The position numbers were made by a program, and so were the translations under genes. Below, one piece after another: positions 8,821-18,362 of a DNA stretch of 64,000 nt. The notes beneath the pieces are model-generated. The model was not told where the DNA came from. It searched no databases and saw only the letters and a list, made by a program, of their open reading frames with translations. Within the stretch, counting starts at the first letter, position 1. Each line of letters starts with the position of its first letter. The stretch lies in NCBI RefSeq assembly GCF_003129565.1, contig NZ_QETF01000011.1, positions 1 through 64,000 on the forward strand. The letters are read 5' to 3'. The stretch comes from Salibaculum griseiflavum. Lineage in GTDB: Bacteria; Pseudomonadota; Alphaproteobacteria; Rhodobacterales; Rhodobacteraceae.

Positions 8821-11800
8821 CCGGCATCGTAGACTGGGCCGCAAACCACGCTCGTATGATCATTGCTTTCATCGTCCTCTCGCTGGTTGCGGGGGGCGCA
8901 TCCTATGTGGGCCTGCCCAAGGAAGGTGAGCCGGATATCGAGATCCCGGCCCTCTTCGTCTCGGTGCCCTTCCCCGGCATTTCGGCCGAGGATGCGGAAA
9001 CCCTTCTGGTCAAGCCTATGGAAGCCGAACTTCAGGATATCGACGGGCTCAACACCATGTCGTCCACTGCCGCCGAAGGCTATGCCGGCGTGGCTCTGGA
9101 ATTCGAATTCGGCTGGGACAAATCGCGCACCATGGCCGATGTCCGCGATGCCATGAACAGCGCCGAGGGCAGCTTCCCGTCCGGGGCCGATCAGTATTCC
9201 ATCAATGAGATCAATTTCTCTGAATTCCCGATCATTATCGTGAACCTGACGGGCGAGGTGCCCGAACGAACGCTGATCGAAGTGGCCGAAAGGCTTCAGG
9301 ACGAGGTCGAAGGCATCGATGCGGTGCTTGAGGTCCAGCTGACCGGTCAGCGCGAGGAAATGCTCGAAGTCGTGATCGATCCGCTCAAACTGGAAAGCTA
9401 CAACGTCACGGCCAATGACCTGATCAATGTCGTCACCCAGAACAACCTGCTTGTGGCGGCCGGCGAAGTGACCAGCGAAACTGGCGATTTTTCGGTCAAG
9501 ATTCCGTCCTCTTTCGACGATGCCCGCGATGTGTATGACCTGCCCGTCCGCACAAATGGCGATCGGGTCGTCACCCTCGGCGACCTCGCCGAGATCAAGC
9601 TGACCTTCGAAGACAGGGTAAGCACCGCGCGATTCAACGGCACCACGACGGTGGCGTTGCAGGTGGTCAAGCGCAAGGGCTTCAACCTTATCGACACCGC
9701 CGCCGAGGTGCGCGACACCGTCGACGCGTCCGTGGCCGAGTGGCCGGAGGACCTGCGTCAGGCCGTTCAGGTCGGGTTTTCAAATGACCAAAGCAGGGTC
9801 GTCGCCTCGATGGTCAGCCAGCTGGAAGGCTCGGTGCTGACGGCCATCGCACTGGTGATGATTGTGGTGCTGGCCGCGCTCGGGATACGACCGGCCCTGC
9901 TGGTTGGCTTTGCAATCCCGACCTCGTTCCTTCTGTGTTTCGCGCTGTTCGCGGTGCTGGACGTGACGATTTCCAACATCGTGATGTTCGGCCTGATCCT
10001 AGCCGTGGGGATCCTTGTCGACGGCGCCATCGTGGTGGTCGAATATGCCGATAAGCGCATTTCCGAAGGCACAGGCCCCATGCATGCCTATGTCGAGGCC
10101 GCCCGGCGCATGTTCTGGCCCATCGTCAGCTCCACGGCGACCACGCTCTGTGCCTTCCTGCCGATGCTGTTCTGGCCGGGCGTTGCGGGCGAATTCATGG
10201 GGCTGTTGCCGGTCACGATCATTTTCGTGCTGACCGCCTCTCTGATCGTTGCGCTTATCTACCTGCCAGTCATGGGTGGCGTCACCGGTCGCATGAGCCG
10301 CGTCTTCGGGCACTGGTCCGATGCCCTTTCGGCCCGCCTGCCCTGGCTGGCTCGGGTGGCGTTGGTGATACCGGCGATCCTGTTTGCCTATGCGGGGGCG
10401 ATGCTGACGCTCAATCCCGGCTATTTCTCGGGCGAGGCCGTCCAGACCGACGGTCTGCTTGCCTCGCTGCCGGGGATCGCGATGTTCCTGGCCGGGTGCA
10501 TCGCCGTCGCCGTCACGGTCGGTGCGGCCAAGGTCGCCCGTAAGCCCAAGCGCATTCGGGCCGGTTATCGCCGCAGCCCCTTTGGTCACGTCATCAACTT
10601 CATCGCTGGCAACCCGATCATGCCGGTTGTCTCGATCATCGGCATCGGCTTTCTGGTGATGTCCGTCTTCACTTATTTCGGGGCCAACAACAACGGGGTG
10701 GAATTCTTCGCCGAAACCGAGCCGGAACAGGCCATCGTCTACGTTCAGGCCCGCGGCAACCTGTCGATCGAGGAAAAGGACGCCCTGGTGCGTCAGGCCG
10801 AACAGGTGGTCCTGGCGCAACCGGGAGTCGATACGGTGTTTGCCTTCGCCGGCGAGGGCGGTTTGAACCAGAATACCGGCGGCGGCCAGGGCCCACGCGA
10901 TACGATCGGCCAGCTACAGCTGGAGCTGATCCCGTGGGAAGAGCGCGCTGGTTATGCCCGCTACAACGACGTGTCACTGGACGCGCTGGACGGCGATGTC
11001 GTGATGGAGAACATCCAGACCGCCCTCGACACGATCCCCGGCATACAGACCGAAATCCTGAACCTTTCGCGCGGCCCGGCAACGGCCAAGCCCGTGCACC
11101 TGCGACTGACCGGAAATGACTGGGCATCCCTTCGCGAGGCGACAGCCATCGCCCGCGACCGCTTCGACAGCACCACAGGTCTGATCCAGATCGAGGACAG
11201 CCGCCCCCTGCCCGGCATCGATTGGGAAATCGAGGTCGACGTTGAGAAAGCGGGCCGCTACGGCGCCAATGTGGCCTCGGTCGGGGGCATGGTGCAACTT
11301 GTCACGCGCGGTATCCTGCTGGACACCTACACGCCTCAGGGCAGCGACGAAGAGATCGAAATCCGTGTGCGTCTGCCGCGCGAAGACCGGGTCCTCTCTA
11401 CACTGGACAGCCTCAAGGTGCGCACCGATTCCGGGCTCATTCCCCTGTCGAATTTCGTCACGCGCAAGCCGGTTCCCGAACTGGCCCAGATCGACCGGGT
11501 CGACCAGCAACGCTACTTCGATGTGAAGGCGGGCGTTGAAGAGGGGCTCGTCAAATTCGTCACCGATGGCGCCGATGAGACAACGACAACACTGGGCACG
11601 TTCCGTGAAGTTCCCGAGCCGGCCAACGTCTCGGCCGCACGAACAGTCGAGACCACGGACGGCACGCTATATGAACTGGTGAAGCTGGACAGCGCCGGTG
11701 CCATCGCCGACGTGCAGCAGGCCCTCTCGGCCGGTGAGGCCCGCCCGGTCGTCCTCAATGGCAATGAACGGATCGCGGTCCTGACCGACTGGCTCGAAGG

Positions 11801-12596
11801 GGAACGCCCGCTTCCCGCCGGCGTAAGCTGGGAATGGACCGGGGACCAGGAGGATCAGGCTGAAAGCCAGGCCTTCCTGCAAACCGCCTTTGCCGGGGCG
11901 CTCGGCCTGATGTTCATCATCCTGCTGGCGCAGTTCAACAGCTTCTACAATGCCACGCTGGTTTTGCTGGCGGTGGTGCTGTCCACAACGGGCGTCCTGA
12001 TCGGTATGCTGGTCATGGACCAGCCGTTTTCAATCATCATGACAGGCACCGGGATCGTGGCTCTGGCCGGGATCGTCGTGAACAACAATATCGTGTTGAT
12101 CGACACCTATCAGGAATACGAGAGATACATGCCGCGGACCGAGGCGATCACCCGCACCGCCGAGGACCGGATTCGCCCTGTCCTGCTGACCACGACAACC
12201 ACGATGGCGGGTCTGTCGCCGATGATGTTCGGGATCAGCCTCGATTTCTTCGGCGGCGGCTATTCGATCGACAGCCCCACCGCGCTGTGGTGGAAGCAGC
12301 TGGCGACAGCCGTGGTCTTCGGGCTGGGCATCGCCACGATGCTGACGCTGGTCTTCACCCCCTCGATGCTGGCGCTTCGGGTCTGGGTGACGACTTATGC
12401 CCGATGGGCGGCGCAGGGCCTGGCCAAGCTGGGATCGGGGCGTGGCAGCCGCATCGCCCGGGACTGGGCGCTGGAACGCGAGGCGCGCCGCACACGCGTG
12501 CCTGAAATCCAGTGGGAGGCCTTCGACGGCTTCACCGAACCGGAAGAAGACCAGGTTATCGCCCCCGCTTCGCCGCCCCTGCGCGCCGCCGAGTAG
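8817..12596 (+). CDS. RND efflux pump permease, extended form
   Basis: 1259-residue inner-membrane proton/drug antiporter of the AcrB/HAE1 superfamily, about 200 residues longer than the usual 1030-1050. The N-terminus is typical (LPKEGEPDIEIPA), and a TM4-like segment near residue 402 keeps one acidic relay residue (GILVDGAIVVVEYADKR). The excess lies partly in a central segment at about residues 481-599, which adds two extra hydrophobic stretches between the transporter halves, and partly in a cytosolic tail of about 70 residues. It is coupled to the adaptor gene by a 4-bp overlap. Substrate cannot be told from sequence. Confidence 0.92.
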   Translation: MTGIVDWAANHARMIIAFIVLSLVAGGASYVGLPKEGEPDIEIPALFVSVPFPGISAEDAETLLVKPMEAELQDIDGLNTMSSTAAEGYAGVALEFEFGWDKSRTMADVRDAMNSAEGSFPSGADQYSINEINFSEFPIIIVNLTGEVPERTLIEVAERLQDEVEGIDAVLEVQLTGQREEMLEVVIDPLKLESYNVTANDLINVVTQNNLLVAAGEVTSETGDFSVKIPSSFDDARDVYDLPVRTNGDRVVTLGDLAEIKLTFEDRVSTARFNGTTTVALQVVKRKGFNLIDTAAEVRDTVDASVAEWPEDLRQAVQVGFSNDQSRVVASMVSQLEGSVLTAIALVMIVVLAALGIRPALLVGFAIPTSFLLCFALFAVLDVTISNIVMFGLILAVGILVDGAIVVVEYADKRISEGTGPMHAYVEAARRMFWPIVSSTATTLCAFLPMLFWPGVAGEFMGLLPVTIIFVLTASLIVALIYLPVMGGVTGRMSRVFGHWSDALSARLPWLARVALVIPAILFAYAGAMLTLNPGYFSGEAVQTDGLLASLPGIAMFLAGCIAVAVTVGAAKVARKPKRIRAGYRRSPFGHVINFIAGNPIMPVVSIIGIGFLVMSVFTYFGANNNGVEFFAETEPEQAIVYVQARGNLSIEEKDALVRQAEQVVLAQPGVDTVFAFAGEGGLNQNTGGGQGPRDTIGQLQLELIPWEERAGYARYNDVSLDALDGDVVMENIQTALDTIPGIQTEILNLSRGPATAKPVHLRLTGNDWASLREATAIARDRFDSTTGLIQIEDSRPLPGIDWEIEVDVEKAGRYGANVASVGGMVQLVTRGILLDTYTPQGSDEEIEIRVRLPREDRVLSTLDSLKVRTDSGLIPLSNFVTRKPVPELAQIDRVDQQRYFDVKAGVEEGLVKFVTDGADETTTTLGTFREVPEPANVSAARTVETTDGTLYELVKLDSAGAIADVQQALSAGEARPVVLNGNERIAVLTDWLEGERPLPAGVSWEWTGDQEDQAESQAFLQTAFAGALGLMFIILLAQFNSFYNATLVLLAVVLSTTGVLIGMLVMDQPFSIIMTGTGIVALAGIVVNNNIVLIDTYQEYERYMPRTEAITRTAEDRIRPVLLTTTTTMAGLSPMMFGISLDFFGGGYSIDSPTALWWKQLATAVVFGLGIATMLTLVFTPSMLALRVWVTTYARWAAQGLAKLGSGRGSRIARDWALEREARRTRVPEIQWEAFDGFTEPEEDQVIAPASPPLRAAE

Positions 12597-12906
12597 CCTT
12601 TGGGGCCGGATCGCGGGTCAGGACTCACCAGACACAGCCCGCTGGGGGCGGCGACGCGGCATTCGGGTGGCGTTCATGAGCCCATGTCCAACGTTTGTCG
12701 GGTGGCCTGTCGACAGACTGCGGGATGGCGACCGACGCCTTTTCTGCGCGCATTATCTCTGCCATGTCCGCGCACCGCATGAGCGATGAACCAAGCTCAA
12801 CCTGAGCGCCAGCCCCGCAAGCGGTCTGGCGACAGGCCGGCACCTTAGGTGCTTTTCGGCCCGGGCTACAGAATGACCGCTTCGTCCCGCCAAGCCACCC
12901 TTTCGA
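12597..12906. other. Gene-free gap between RND operon and Atm1-type exporter
   Basis: About 310 bp between convergent genes. No reading frame here has a family signature or a good ribosome binding site. The only structured element noted is the small hairpin with T-run at 12840-12856. Confidence 0.5.
12840..12856 (+). terminator. Possible intrinsic terminator downstream of RND operon
   Basis: GCACC-TTA-GGTGC followed directly by TTTT. The stem is only 5 bp with a 3-nt loop, so it is a weak candidate. It would end plus-strand transcripts of the RND operon before they enter the convergent ABC gene. Confidence 0.35.
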
Positions 12907-14727
12907 TCAGGCGGCCTGTTCCTCGGCCTGCTGGCGCGCCCAGAGCTGGGCATAGCGTCCGGCCCGCGCCAGAAGGGCCTCATGAGTGCCCTGTTCGACG
13001 ATCTCGCCCTTTTCCAGCACGACGATCCGGTCGGCATCGGCGATGGTGGACAGGCGGTGCGCGATGGTGAGCACCGTGCGGCCCTTGCCCATCGCCTTCA
13101 GCTCGGACTGGATATCGCGTTCGGTATCGGTGTCCAGCGCGCTGGTCGCCTCGTCCAGCAGCAGGATCGGCGGGTTCTTCAAAAGGGTGCGGGCGATGCC
13201 CACGCGCTGTTTCTCACCGCCTGACAGTTTCAGGCCGCGCTCGCCCACCTGGGTGTCATAGCCCTCGGGCAGACCCATGATGAAATCGTGGATCTTGGCC
13301 GCCTTGGCCACGGCGATGATCTCGTCCTCACTGGCCCCGTCGCGGCCATAGGCGATGTTGTAGCGAATCGTGTCGTTGAACAGGACGGTATCCTGCGGCA
13401 CCACGCCAATCGCATCGTGCAGGCTGTCCTGGGTCACGTCGCGAATATCCTGATCGTCGATCCGGATCGCCCCGCCCGAAACATCGTAAAAGCGGAACAG
13501 CAACCGCCCGATGGTCGATTTCCCCGAGCCCGAAGAGCCGACGATCGCGACGGTCTCGCCCCCGGATACGGTCAGCGAAACCCCCTTCAGAATGGCGCGT
13601 TCGGCATCATAGCCAAAGGACACCGTATCGAAGACCACTTCACCGGATTTCACATTCAGAACCTTCGCGCCCTTCTTGTCGGCAACATCGGGCGGTTGTT
13701 CGAGCAAATCGAACATCTCGCCCATATCGACCATGGCCTGCCGGATCTCGCGGTAGACCGATCCGAGGAAGTTCAGCGGCATGGTGATCTGGATCATGTA
13801 GGCGTTGATCATGACGAAATCGCCGGTGGTCAGCGTGCCATCCTGCACGCCCAGCGCGGCCATCACCATCACGAGAACCAGCCCGGTGGTGATCACGAAG
13901 GCCTGCCCGAAATTCAGGAAGCCCAGCGTATAGGCCGTTTTCAGCGCCGCCTTCTCATAAAGCGCCATGGCGCCGTCATAGCGACCGGCCTCGCGCGCCT
14001 CGGCGCCGAAATACTTGACGGTCTCGAAGTTCAGCAGGCTGTCGATGGCCTTCTGGTTGGCATCCGTGTCCTGCTCGTTCATTTCCTTGCGGATGCGTAC
14101 GCGCCATTCGGTCACCTTGAAGGTGAACCAGATGTAGATGGCGATGGTCACCGCCACGACCCCCAGGTAGCTGAACCCGAAATGCCACAGCAAGATCACC
14201 GCGATCATCAGCAGTTCGAGGATCAGCGGCCCGATGCTGAACAACAGAAAGCGCAGCAGGAAGTCGACGCCCTTGACCCCGCGTTCGATGATGCGGCTTA
14301 GGCCACCTGTCTTGCGGGTGATGTGATAGCGCATGGACAAGCGGTGAATATGGGTGAAGGTCTCCAGAGCAAGTTGCCGCAGGGCGCCCTGGCCCACCTT
14401 GGCGAAGATCACGTCGCGCAATTGCTGAAAACCGTTGGTCATCAGCCGCGCCATGCCATAGGCCACGGTCAGCCCCACCGCGCCCAGCGCCAGCAGCATC
14501 GCGTCGCCCGCCTCGCCCGACAGGGCATCGACGACCAGCTTGTAAAGCATCGGCCCGACCACGGCGACCAGCTTGGACGCGAACAGCGCCACCATCGCCA
14601 GAACCACACGCCGCTTCACCCAGGGCTTGTCTTCGGGCCACAGGTACGGCGCGACACGGCGAATGACGTTCCAGCCCTCGATGGGCTGGTTGTTCAGGTT
14701 GGCATCTGTCGTCTGGAGGCGGCGCAT
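12907..14727 (-). CDS. Atm1-type ABC exporter (permease-ATPase fusion)
   Basis: 606-residue half-transporter of the ABCB7/Atm1 (heavy-metal tolerance, HMT) group, expected to dimerise in the inner membrane and export glutathione-linked or polysulfide compounds connected with Fe-S and metal homeostasis. The N-terminal half carries six membrane helices with the ISRIIERG-type motif region (SRIIERGVKGVDFLLRF) conserved in Atm1 proteins. The ATPase half has Walker A GSSGSGKST, signature LSGGEKQR and Walker B LLLDEATSALD. An AAGGA ribosome binding site precedes the ATG. Nothing in the flanking genes identifies the substrate. Confidence 0.9.
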   Translation of the reverse strand: MRRLQTTDANLNNQPIEGWNVIRRVAPYLWPEDKPWVKRRVVLAMVALFASKLVAVVGPMLYKLVVDALSGEAGDAMLLALGAVGLTVAYGMARLMTNGFQQLRDVIFAKVGQGALRQLALETFTHIHRLSMRYHITRKTGGLSRIIERGVKGVDFLLRFLLFSIGPLILELLMIAVILLWHFGFSYLGVVAVTIAIYIWFTFKVTEWRVRIRKEMNEQDTDANQKAIDSLLNFETVKYFGAEAREAGRYDGAMALYEKAALKTAYTLGFLNFGQAFVITTGLVLVMVMAALGVQDGTLTTGDFVMINAYMIQITMPLNFLGSVYREIRQAMVDMGEMFDLLEQPPDVADKKGAKVLNVKSGEVVFDTVSFGYDAERAILKGVSLTVSGGETVAIVGSSGSGKSTIGRLLFRFYDVSGGAIRIDDQDIRDVTQDSLHDAIGVVPQDTVLFNDTIRYNIAYGRDGASEDEIIAVAKAAKIHDFIMGLPEGYDTQVGERGLKLSGGEKQRVGIARTLLKNPPILLLDEATSALDTDTERDIQSELKAMGKGRTVLTIAHRLSTIADADRIVVLEKGEIVEQGTHEALLARAGRYAQLWARQQAEEQAA

Positions 14728-14792
14728 GGGCAGTCCTTCTAGGGCAAGGCTTGTTAATTAGGCGCCTTGACCGGCAAAGACCAGTGCCGCCC

Positions 14793-16040
14793 CTAGATCA
14801 TCTGCAAAAGCCGCTGTTTTTCCCCGCCATCCATCGGGTCCGACAGGGCCTCGGCCAGCCCTTCCAGTGCGGCAATGTTGTGGCCCGCGCGGAAGGCATC
14901 CACATGCGGCAGCATCTCTCGGATACCACGGGCCTTGGGGGCGAACTCATCCCAGCGCAGCAGAGGGTTGAGCCAGATCAGCTGACGGCAGGACAGGGCC
15001 AGCCGTTCGACCTCGCGGCCCAGCGCGCGCGCATCGTCACGGTCCAGCCCGTCGGTGATCAACAAAACCACCGCCCCCTGCCCGAGCACCCGGCGCGACC
15101 AGTCGCGGTTGAAGTCATGCAGGCAGGCGGCGATCCGGGTCCCGCCCTCCCAGTCCTGGGCCTCGGCCCCGGCATCGGCCAGCGCCTGGTCCACATCCCG
15201 CGCCTTCATGTGGCGGGTGATATTGGTCAGCCGGGTGCCGAAGGTGAACGCATGCACCTTGGCCCATCCCTGCCCCTTGGCATTGCTGATCGCGTGGACG
15301 AAATGCAGCACCGCCCGCGAATATTGCGACATGGAGCCGGAGATATCGCAGAGCACCACGAGGTTCGGGTAACGAATACGGCGGCGGCGGGTCTCGAAGG
15401 CGCGGATCTCGCCGCCATTGCGCATGGCGCGGCGCATGGTGCGCCGCCAATCGGCCAAAGGCCCGGCCACCGCCTCGGTCCGTCGGGATTTCACCGGGCG
15501 CACCGGCAGGGTCATCCGCGCCAATATGCGCTTGGCCCGGGCCATCTCCTCGGTGCTCATCTGTTCGAAATCGAGCGTCCGCAACCGTTCTTCGGCGGAA
15601 ATGGTGGCCGAGGCATCGACCTCGATCACTGTCTCCTCGCCGTCCTCTTCCCGGTCCGGCCGGTCCGGTTCGATCCCGTCCAGCAGAGCCTCGGCCGCGC
15701 GTTTCTCGGCCGGTTTGGCCAGCTCTTCCTCCTGCATGCCGCGAATGGCGGGCAGCATCATGGACATCATGTGTTCGAGGAATCGCGGATCGCGCCAATA
15801 GAGGCGAAAGACCTGCCCGAAGACGCGCAGATGCTCGGGCCGGGAACAGAAACAGGCCTGAAGCGTCCAGTAGAAATCCTGCCGCTCGGTGAAACCCGCC
15901 GCCTCGACCGCGCGGATCGCCTCAATCACCCGCCCCGGCCCCACCGGCAGCCCCGCCTTGCGCAGCGCGCGGGCGAAATGGGTGATGTTGCGCGCCAGCT
16001 TGCCATCCTCGGGCAGGTCAAGCGGGGGATAATCCACCAT
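14793..16040 (-). CDS. VWA domain protein, CoxE-like
   Basis: 415-residue cytosolic protein whose C-terminal half is a von Willebrand A domain with an intact MIDAS motif (DISGSMSQYSR) and a helical N-terminal part of the CoxE type. The start ATG at 16040 shares one base with the TGA of the upstream AAA gene (TGATG), so the two are translationally coupled. MoxR ATPase/VWA pairs act as chaperone-like machines that insert cofactors or remodel protein complexes; CoxD/CoxE serve CO dehydrogenase. No cox structural genes are present here, so the client is unknown. Confidence 0.85.
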   Translation of the reverse strand: MVDYPPLDLPEDGKLARNITHFARALRKAGLPVGPGRVIEAIRAVEAAGFTERQDFYWTLQACFCSRPEHLRVFGQVFRLYWRDPRFLEHMMSMMLPAIRGMQEEELAKPAEKRAAEALLDGIEPDRPDREEDGEETVIEVDASATISAEERLRTLDFEQMSTEEMARAKRILARMTLPVRPVKSRRTEAVAGPLADWRRTMRRAMRNGGEIRAFETRRRRIRYPNLVVLCDISGSMSQYSRAVLHFVHAISNAKGQGWAKVHAFTFGTRLTNITRHMKARDVDQALADAGAEAQDWEGGTRIAACLHDFNRDWSRRVLGQGAVVLLITDGLDRDDARALGREVERLALSCRQLIWLNPLLRWDEFAPKARGIREMLPHVDAFRAGHNIAALEGLAEALSDPMDGGEKQRLLQMI

Positions 16041-16939
16041 CAGGCCGGTGACAGCTCGGCGCGGGCCTCGTCGAGGATGCGCTTGGCTTCGGACCCTTCG
16101 ATGCGGGCAATGTCGTCCTGGTATTTGAGGATCGCCCCCAGCGTGTCGGCGATGACCTGCGGGCTGAGGTCGATGGCATCCAGCGCAAGCAGGCATTTGG
16201 CCCAGTCGATGGTTTCCGCCACGCCGGGGCGCTTGAACAGGTCCTCACGGCGCAGGCGCTGGACGAAGGCCACGATCTCTCGGCTGAGGGTCTCGGTCGC
16301 CTCGGGCGCGCGGGCCTGAAGGATCTCGATCTCGCGCTCGAAACTTGGGTATTCGACCCAGTGATAGAGACAGCGCCGCTTGAGCGCGTCATGCACCTCG
16401 CGCGTGCGGTTCGAGGTCAGGATGACGATGGGCGGCTCTGCGGCCTTGATCGTGCCCAGTTCGGGGATCGTCACCTGGAAATCCGACAGCGCCTCCAGCA
16501 GGAAGGCCTCGAAGGGTTCGTCGGTGCGGTCGATCTCGTCGATCAGCAGGACGGGCGGGCCGGCCTCGTGCGGGCGCATGGCTCGCAGCAGCGGCCGCTC
16601 GACGAGGAAATCCCCCGAGAAAAGCGAGCGTTGCAAGACGTCCTTGTCGGCATTGCCCTCGGCCTCGGCGGCGCGGATCGCGACCATCTGGGCGGGAAAG
16701 TTCCATTCGTAGACGGCGCTGGCCGCATCCAGCCCCTCGTAGCATTGCAGACGGATCAGGTCGCGGCCCAGGGCGGCGGACATGGCCTTGGCGATCTCGG
16801 TCTTGCCGGTGCCCGCCTCGCCCTCCAGAAACAGGGGCCGGCCCAGTTTCAACGACAGGAAAACCACCGTCGCCAGGGCCCTGCCGCAGACGTAATTCTG
16901 CTCGGCCAGCGCCGATTGCACCTGATCAATGCTTTGCAT
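16040..16939 (-). CDS. MoxR-family AAA+ ATPase
   Basis: 299-residue AAA+ ATPase with Walker [13 protein letters not shown], Walker [22 protein letters not shown] and sensor-1 LTSNRTRE. The sequence matches the CoxD-like branch of the MoxR family. The ATG at 16939 is chosen because GGAGG sits 7 bp upstream; an earlier in-frame start would add 19 poorly conserved residues. It is the first gene of a two-gene unit with the VWA protein and is divergent from glutaryl-CoA dehydrogenase, about 110 bp away. Confidence 0.9.
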   Translation of the reverse strand: MQSIDQVQSALAEQNYVCGRALATVVFLSLKLGRPLFLEGEAGTGKTEIAKAMSAALGRDLIRLQCYEGLDAASAVYEWNFPAQMVAIRAAEAEGNADKDVLQRSLFSGDFLVERPLLRAMRPHEAGPPVLLIDEIDRTDEPFEAFLLEALSDFQVTIPELGTIKAAEPPIVILTSNRTREVHDALKRRCLYHWVEYPSFEREIEILQARAPEATETLSREIVAFVQRLRREDLFKRPGVAETIDWAKCLLALDAIDLSPQVIADTLGAILKYQDDIARIEGSEAKRILDEARAELSPA

Positions 16940-17049
16940 GTCATATCCTCCGGCAACCATGCTGCAAGGGGGGCACGCCGGGGTCAAGCGACGCATTGCC
17001 CCGCCCCGTCCAACGCGCTAGGCCTCTGCCAGAGCAAGAGGAGATGCAG

Positions 17050-18264
17050 ATGAGCGACCCGCACGCCCCCGGACATGGCCCCGAACTCGGACAGTTTGAC
17101 TGGGCCGACCCGCTTCGGATGGAAACCCAGCTGACCGAGGACGAGCGTATGCTGCGCGACGCAGCCCACGCCTTTGCGCAGGACCAGTTGCAGCCGCGGG
17201 TGCGTGACGCCTACGCGATGGAAGCCGCTGACCCGTCCGTGTTCCGCGAGATGGGCGCAGCCGGGCTTCTGGGGGTTACCATCCCCGAGGAATATGGCGG
17301 GCTGGGCGCGGGCTACGTGACCTATGGCCTTGTCGCGCGAGAGATCGAGCGGGTCGATTCGGGCTATCGGTCGATGATGTCGGTGCAGTCGAGCCTCGTG
17401 ATGTATCCGATCCATGCCTATGGCAGCGAAGAGCAGAAACAGAAATACCTGCCGGGCCTCGCCTCGGGCGAATTGATCGGCTGTTTCGGCCTGACCGAAC
17501 CGGATGCTGGCAGCGACCCGGCTGGGATGAAGACCCGAGCGGAAAAGACAGCAACCGGCTATCGCCTGACCGGGTCGAAGATGTGGATTTCCAATTCGCC
17601 CATCGCCGACGTTTTCGTCGTCTGGGCCAAGTCCGATGCACATGACGGCAAGATCCGGGGATTCGTGCTGGAGGCAGGAACGCCCGGCCTGTCGGCACCC
17701 AAGATCGACGGCAAGCTCAGCCTGCGCGCCTCGGTTACAGGGGAAATCGTCATGGACGGGGTCGAGGTGGGAGACGAGGCCCTGTTGCCCGGTGTGCAGG
17801 GCCTCAAGGGGCCATTCGGCTGCCTGAACCGCGCCCGTTATGGCATCGCATGGGGTGTGATGGGGGCGGCCGAGGCCTGCTGGCACGCGGCGCGCCAATA
17901 CGGGCTGGATCGCAAGCAATTCCAACGCCCGTTGGCCCAGACCCAGCTGTTCCAGAAAAAGCTGGCCGACATGCAGACCGAAATCACGCTTGGCTTGCAA
18001 GGCGCGTTGCAACTGGGCCGGCTGATGGAACAGGGTCAGGCCGCGCCGGAAGGCATCAGCCTGATGAAGCGCAACAATTGCGGCAAGGCGCTGGAGATTG
18101 CCCGCCATGCCCGCGACATGCACGGCGGCAACGGTATTTCCGGCGAATTCGACGTGATCCGCCACATGATCAATCTGGAGACCGTGAATACCTACGAAGG
18201 CACCCATGACGTGCATGCGCTGATCCTGGGTCGCGCTCAGACCGGTTTGCAGGCCTTTTTCTAG
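17050..18264 (+). CDS. gcdH: Glutaryl-CoA dehydrogenase-like acyl-CoA dehydrogenase
   Basis: 404-residue FAD flavoprotein. By similarity to the GCDH branch it oxidises and decarboxylates glutaryl-CoA to crotonyl-CoA in lysine/tryptophan breakdown. Visible signatures are the acyl-CoA dehydrogenase motif [12 protein letters not shown], the substrate loop [19 protein letters not shown], and the C-terminal [15 protein letters not shown] with the catalytic Glu at about 383. AGGAG lies 6 bp before the ATG at 17050. Another acyl-CoA substrate is possible, but the [13 protein letters not shown] ending is typical of GCDH. A dispersed palindrome follows the stop codon. Confidence 0.85.
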   Translation: MSDPHAPGHGPELGQFDWADPLRMETQLTEDERMLRDAAHAFAQDQLQPRVRDAYAMEAADPSVFREMGAAGLLGVTIPEEYGGLGAGYVTYGLVAREIERVDSGYRSMMSVQSSLVMYPIHAYGSEEQKQKYLPGLASGELIGCFGLTEPDAGSDPAGMKTRAEKTATGYRLTGSKMWISNSPIADVFVVWAKSDAHDGKIRGFVLEAGTPGLSAPKIDGKLSLRASVTGEIVMDGVEVGDEALLPGVQGLKGPFGCLNRARYGIAWGVMGAAEACWHAARQYGLDRKQFQRPLAQTQLFQKKLADMQTEITLGLQGALQLGRLMEQGQAAPEGISLMKRNNCGKALEIARHARDMHGGNGISGEFDVIRHMINLETVNTYEGTHDVHALILGRAQTGLQAFF

Positions 18265-18271
18265 GCGGAAA

Positions 18272-18320
18272 ACGGCGTATTCCAGAAAATGGCCCCGGTC
18301 TTGCAAATTCTGGCCGTATA
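18272..18320. repeat. Dispersed intergenic palindrome, copy 1
   Basis: Just downstream of the acyl-CoA dehydrogenase stop. The core reads ATTCCAGAA, then GCCCC, then GCAAATTCTGG, the same order and nearly the same spacing as the element at 43430-43471. CCAGAA (18282-18287) pairs with TTCTGG (18308-18313), and ACGG (18272-18275) with CCGT (18314-18317). This copy is less perfect than the other. It may act as a transcript 3' end. Confidence 0.5.
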
Positions 18321-18362
18321 TCCAGATCATGAAAGCCGGGAACGGTGAACAGGCGAGGATCC

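Noticed and set aside
12625-12843. Short frames in the 310-bp gap after the RND pump
   Set aside because: No ribosome binding site, no hydrophobic or domain pattern, and frames overlap each other on both strands.
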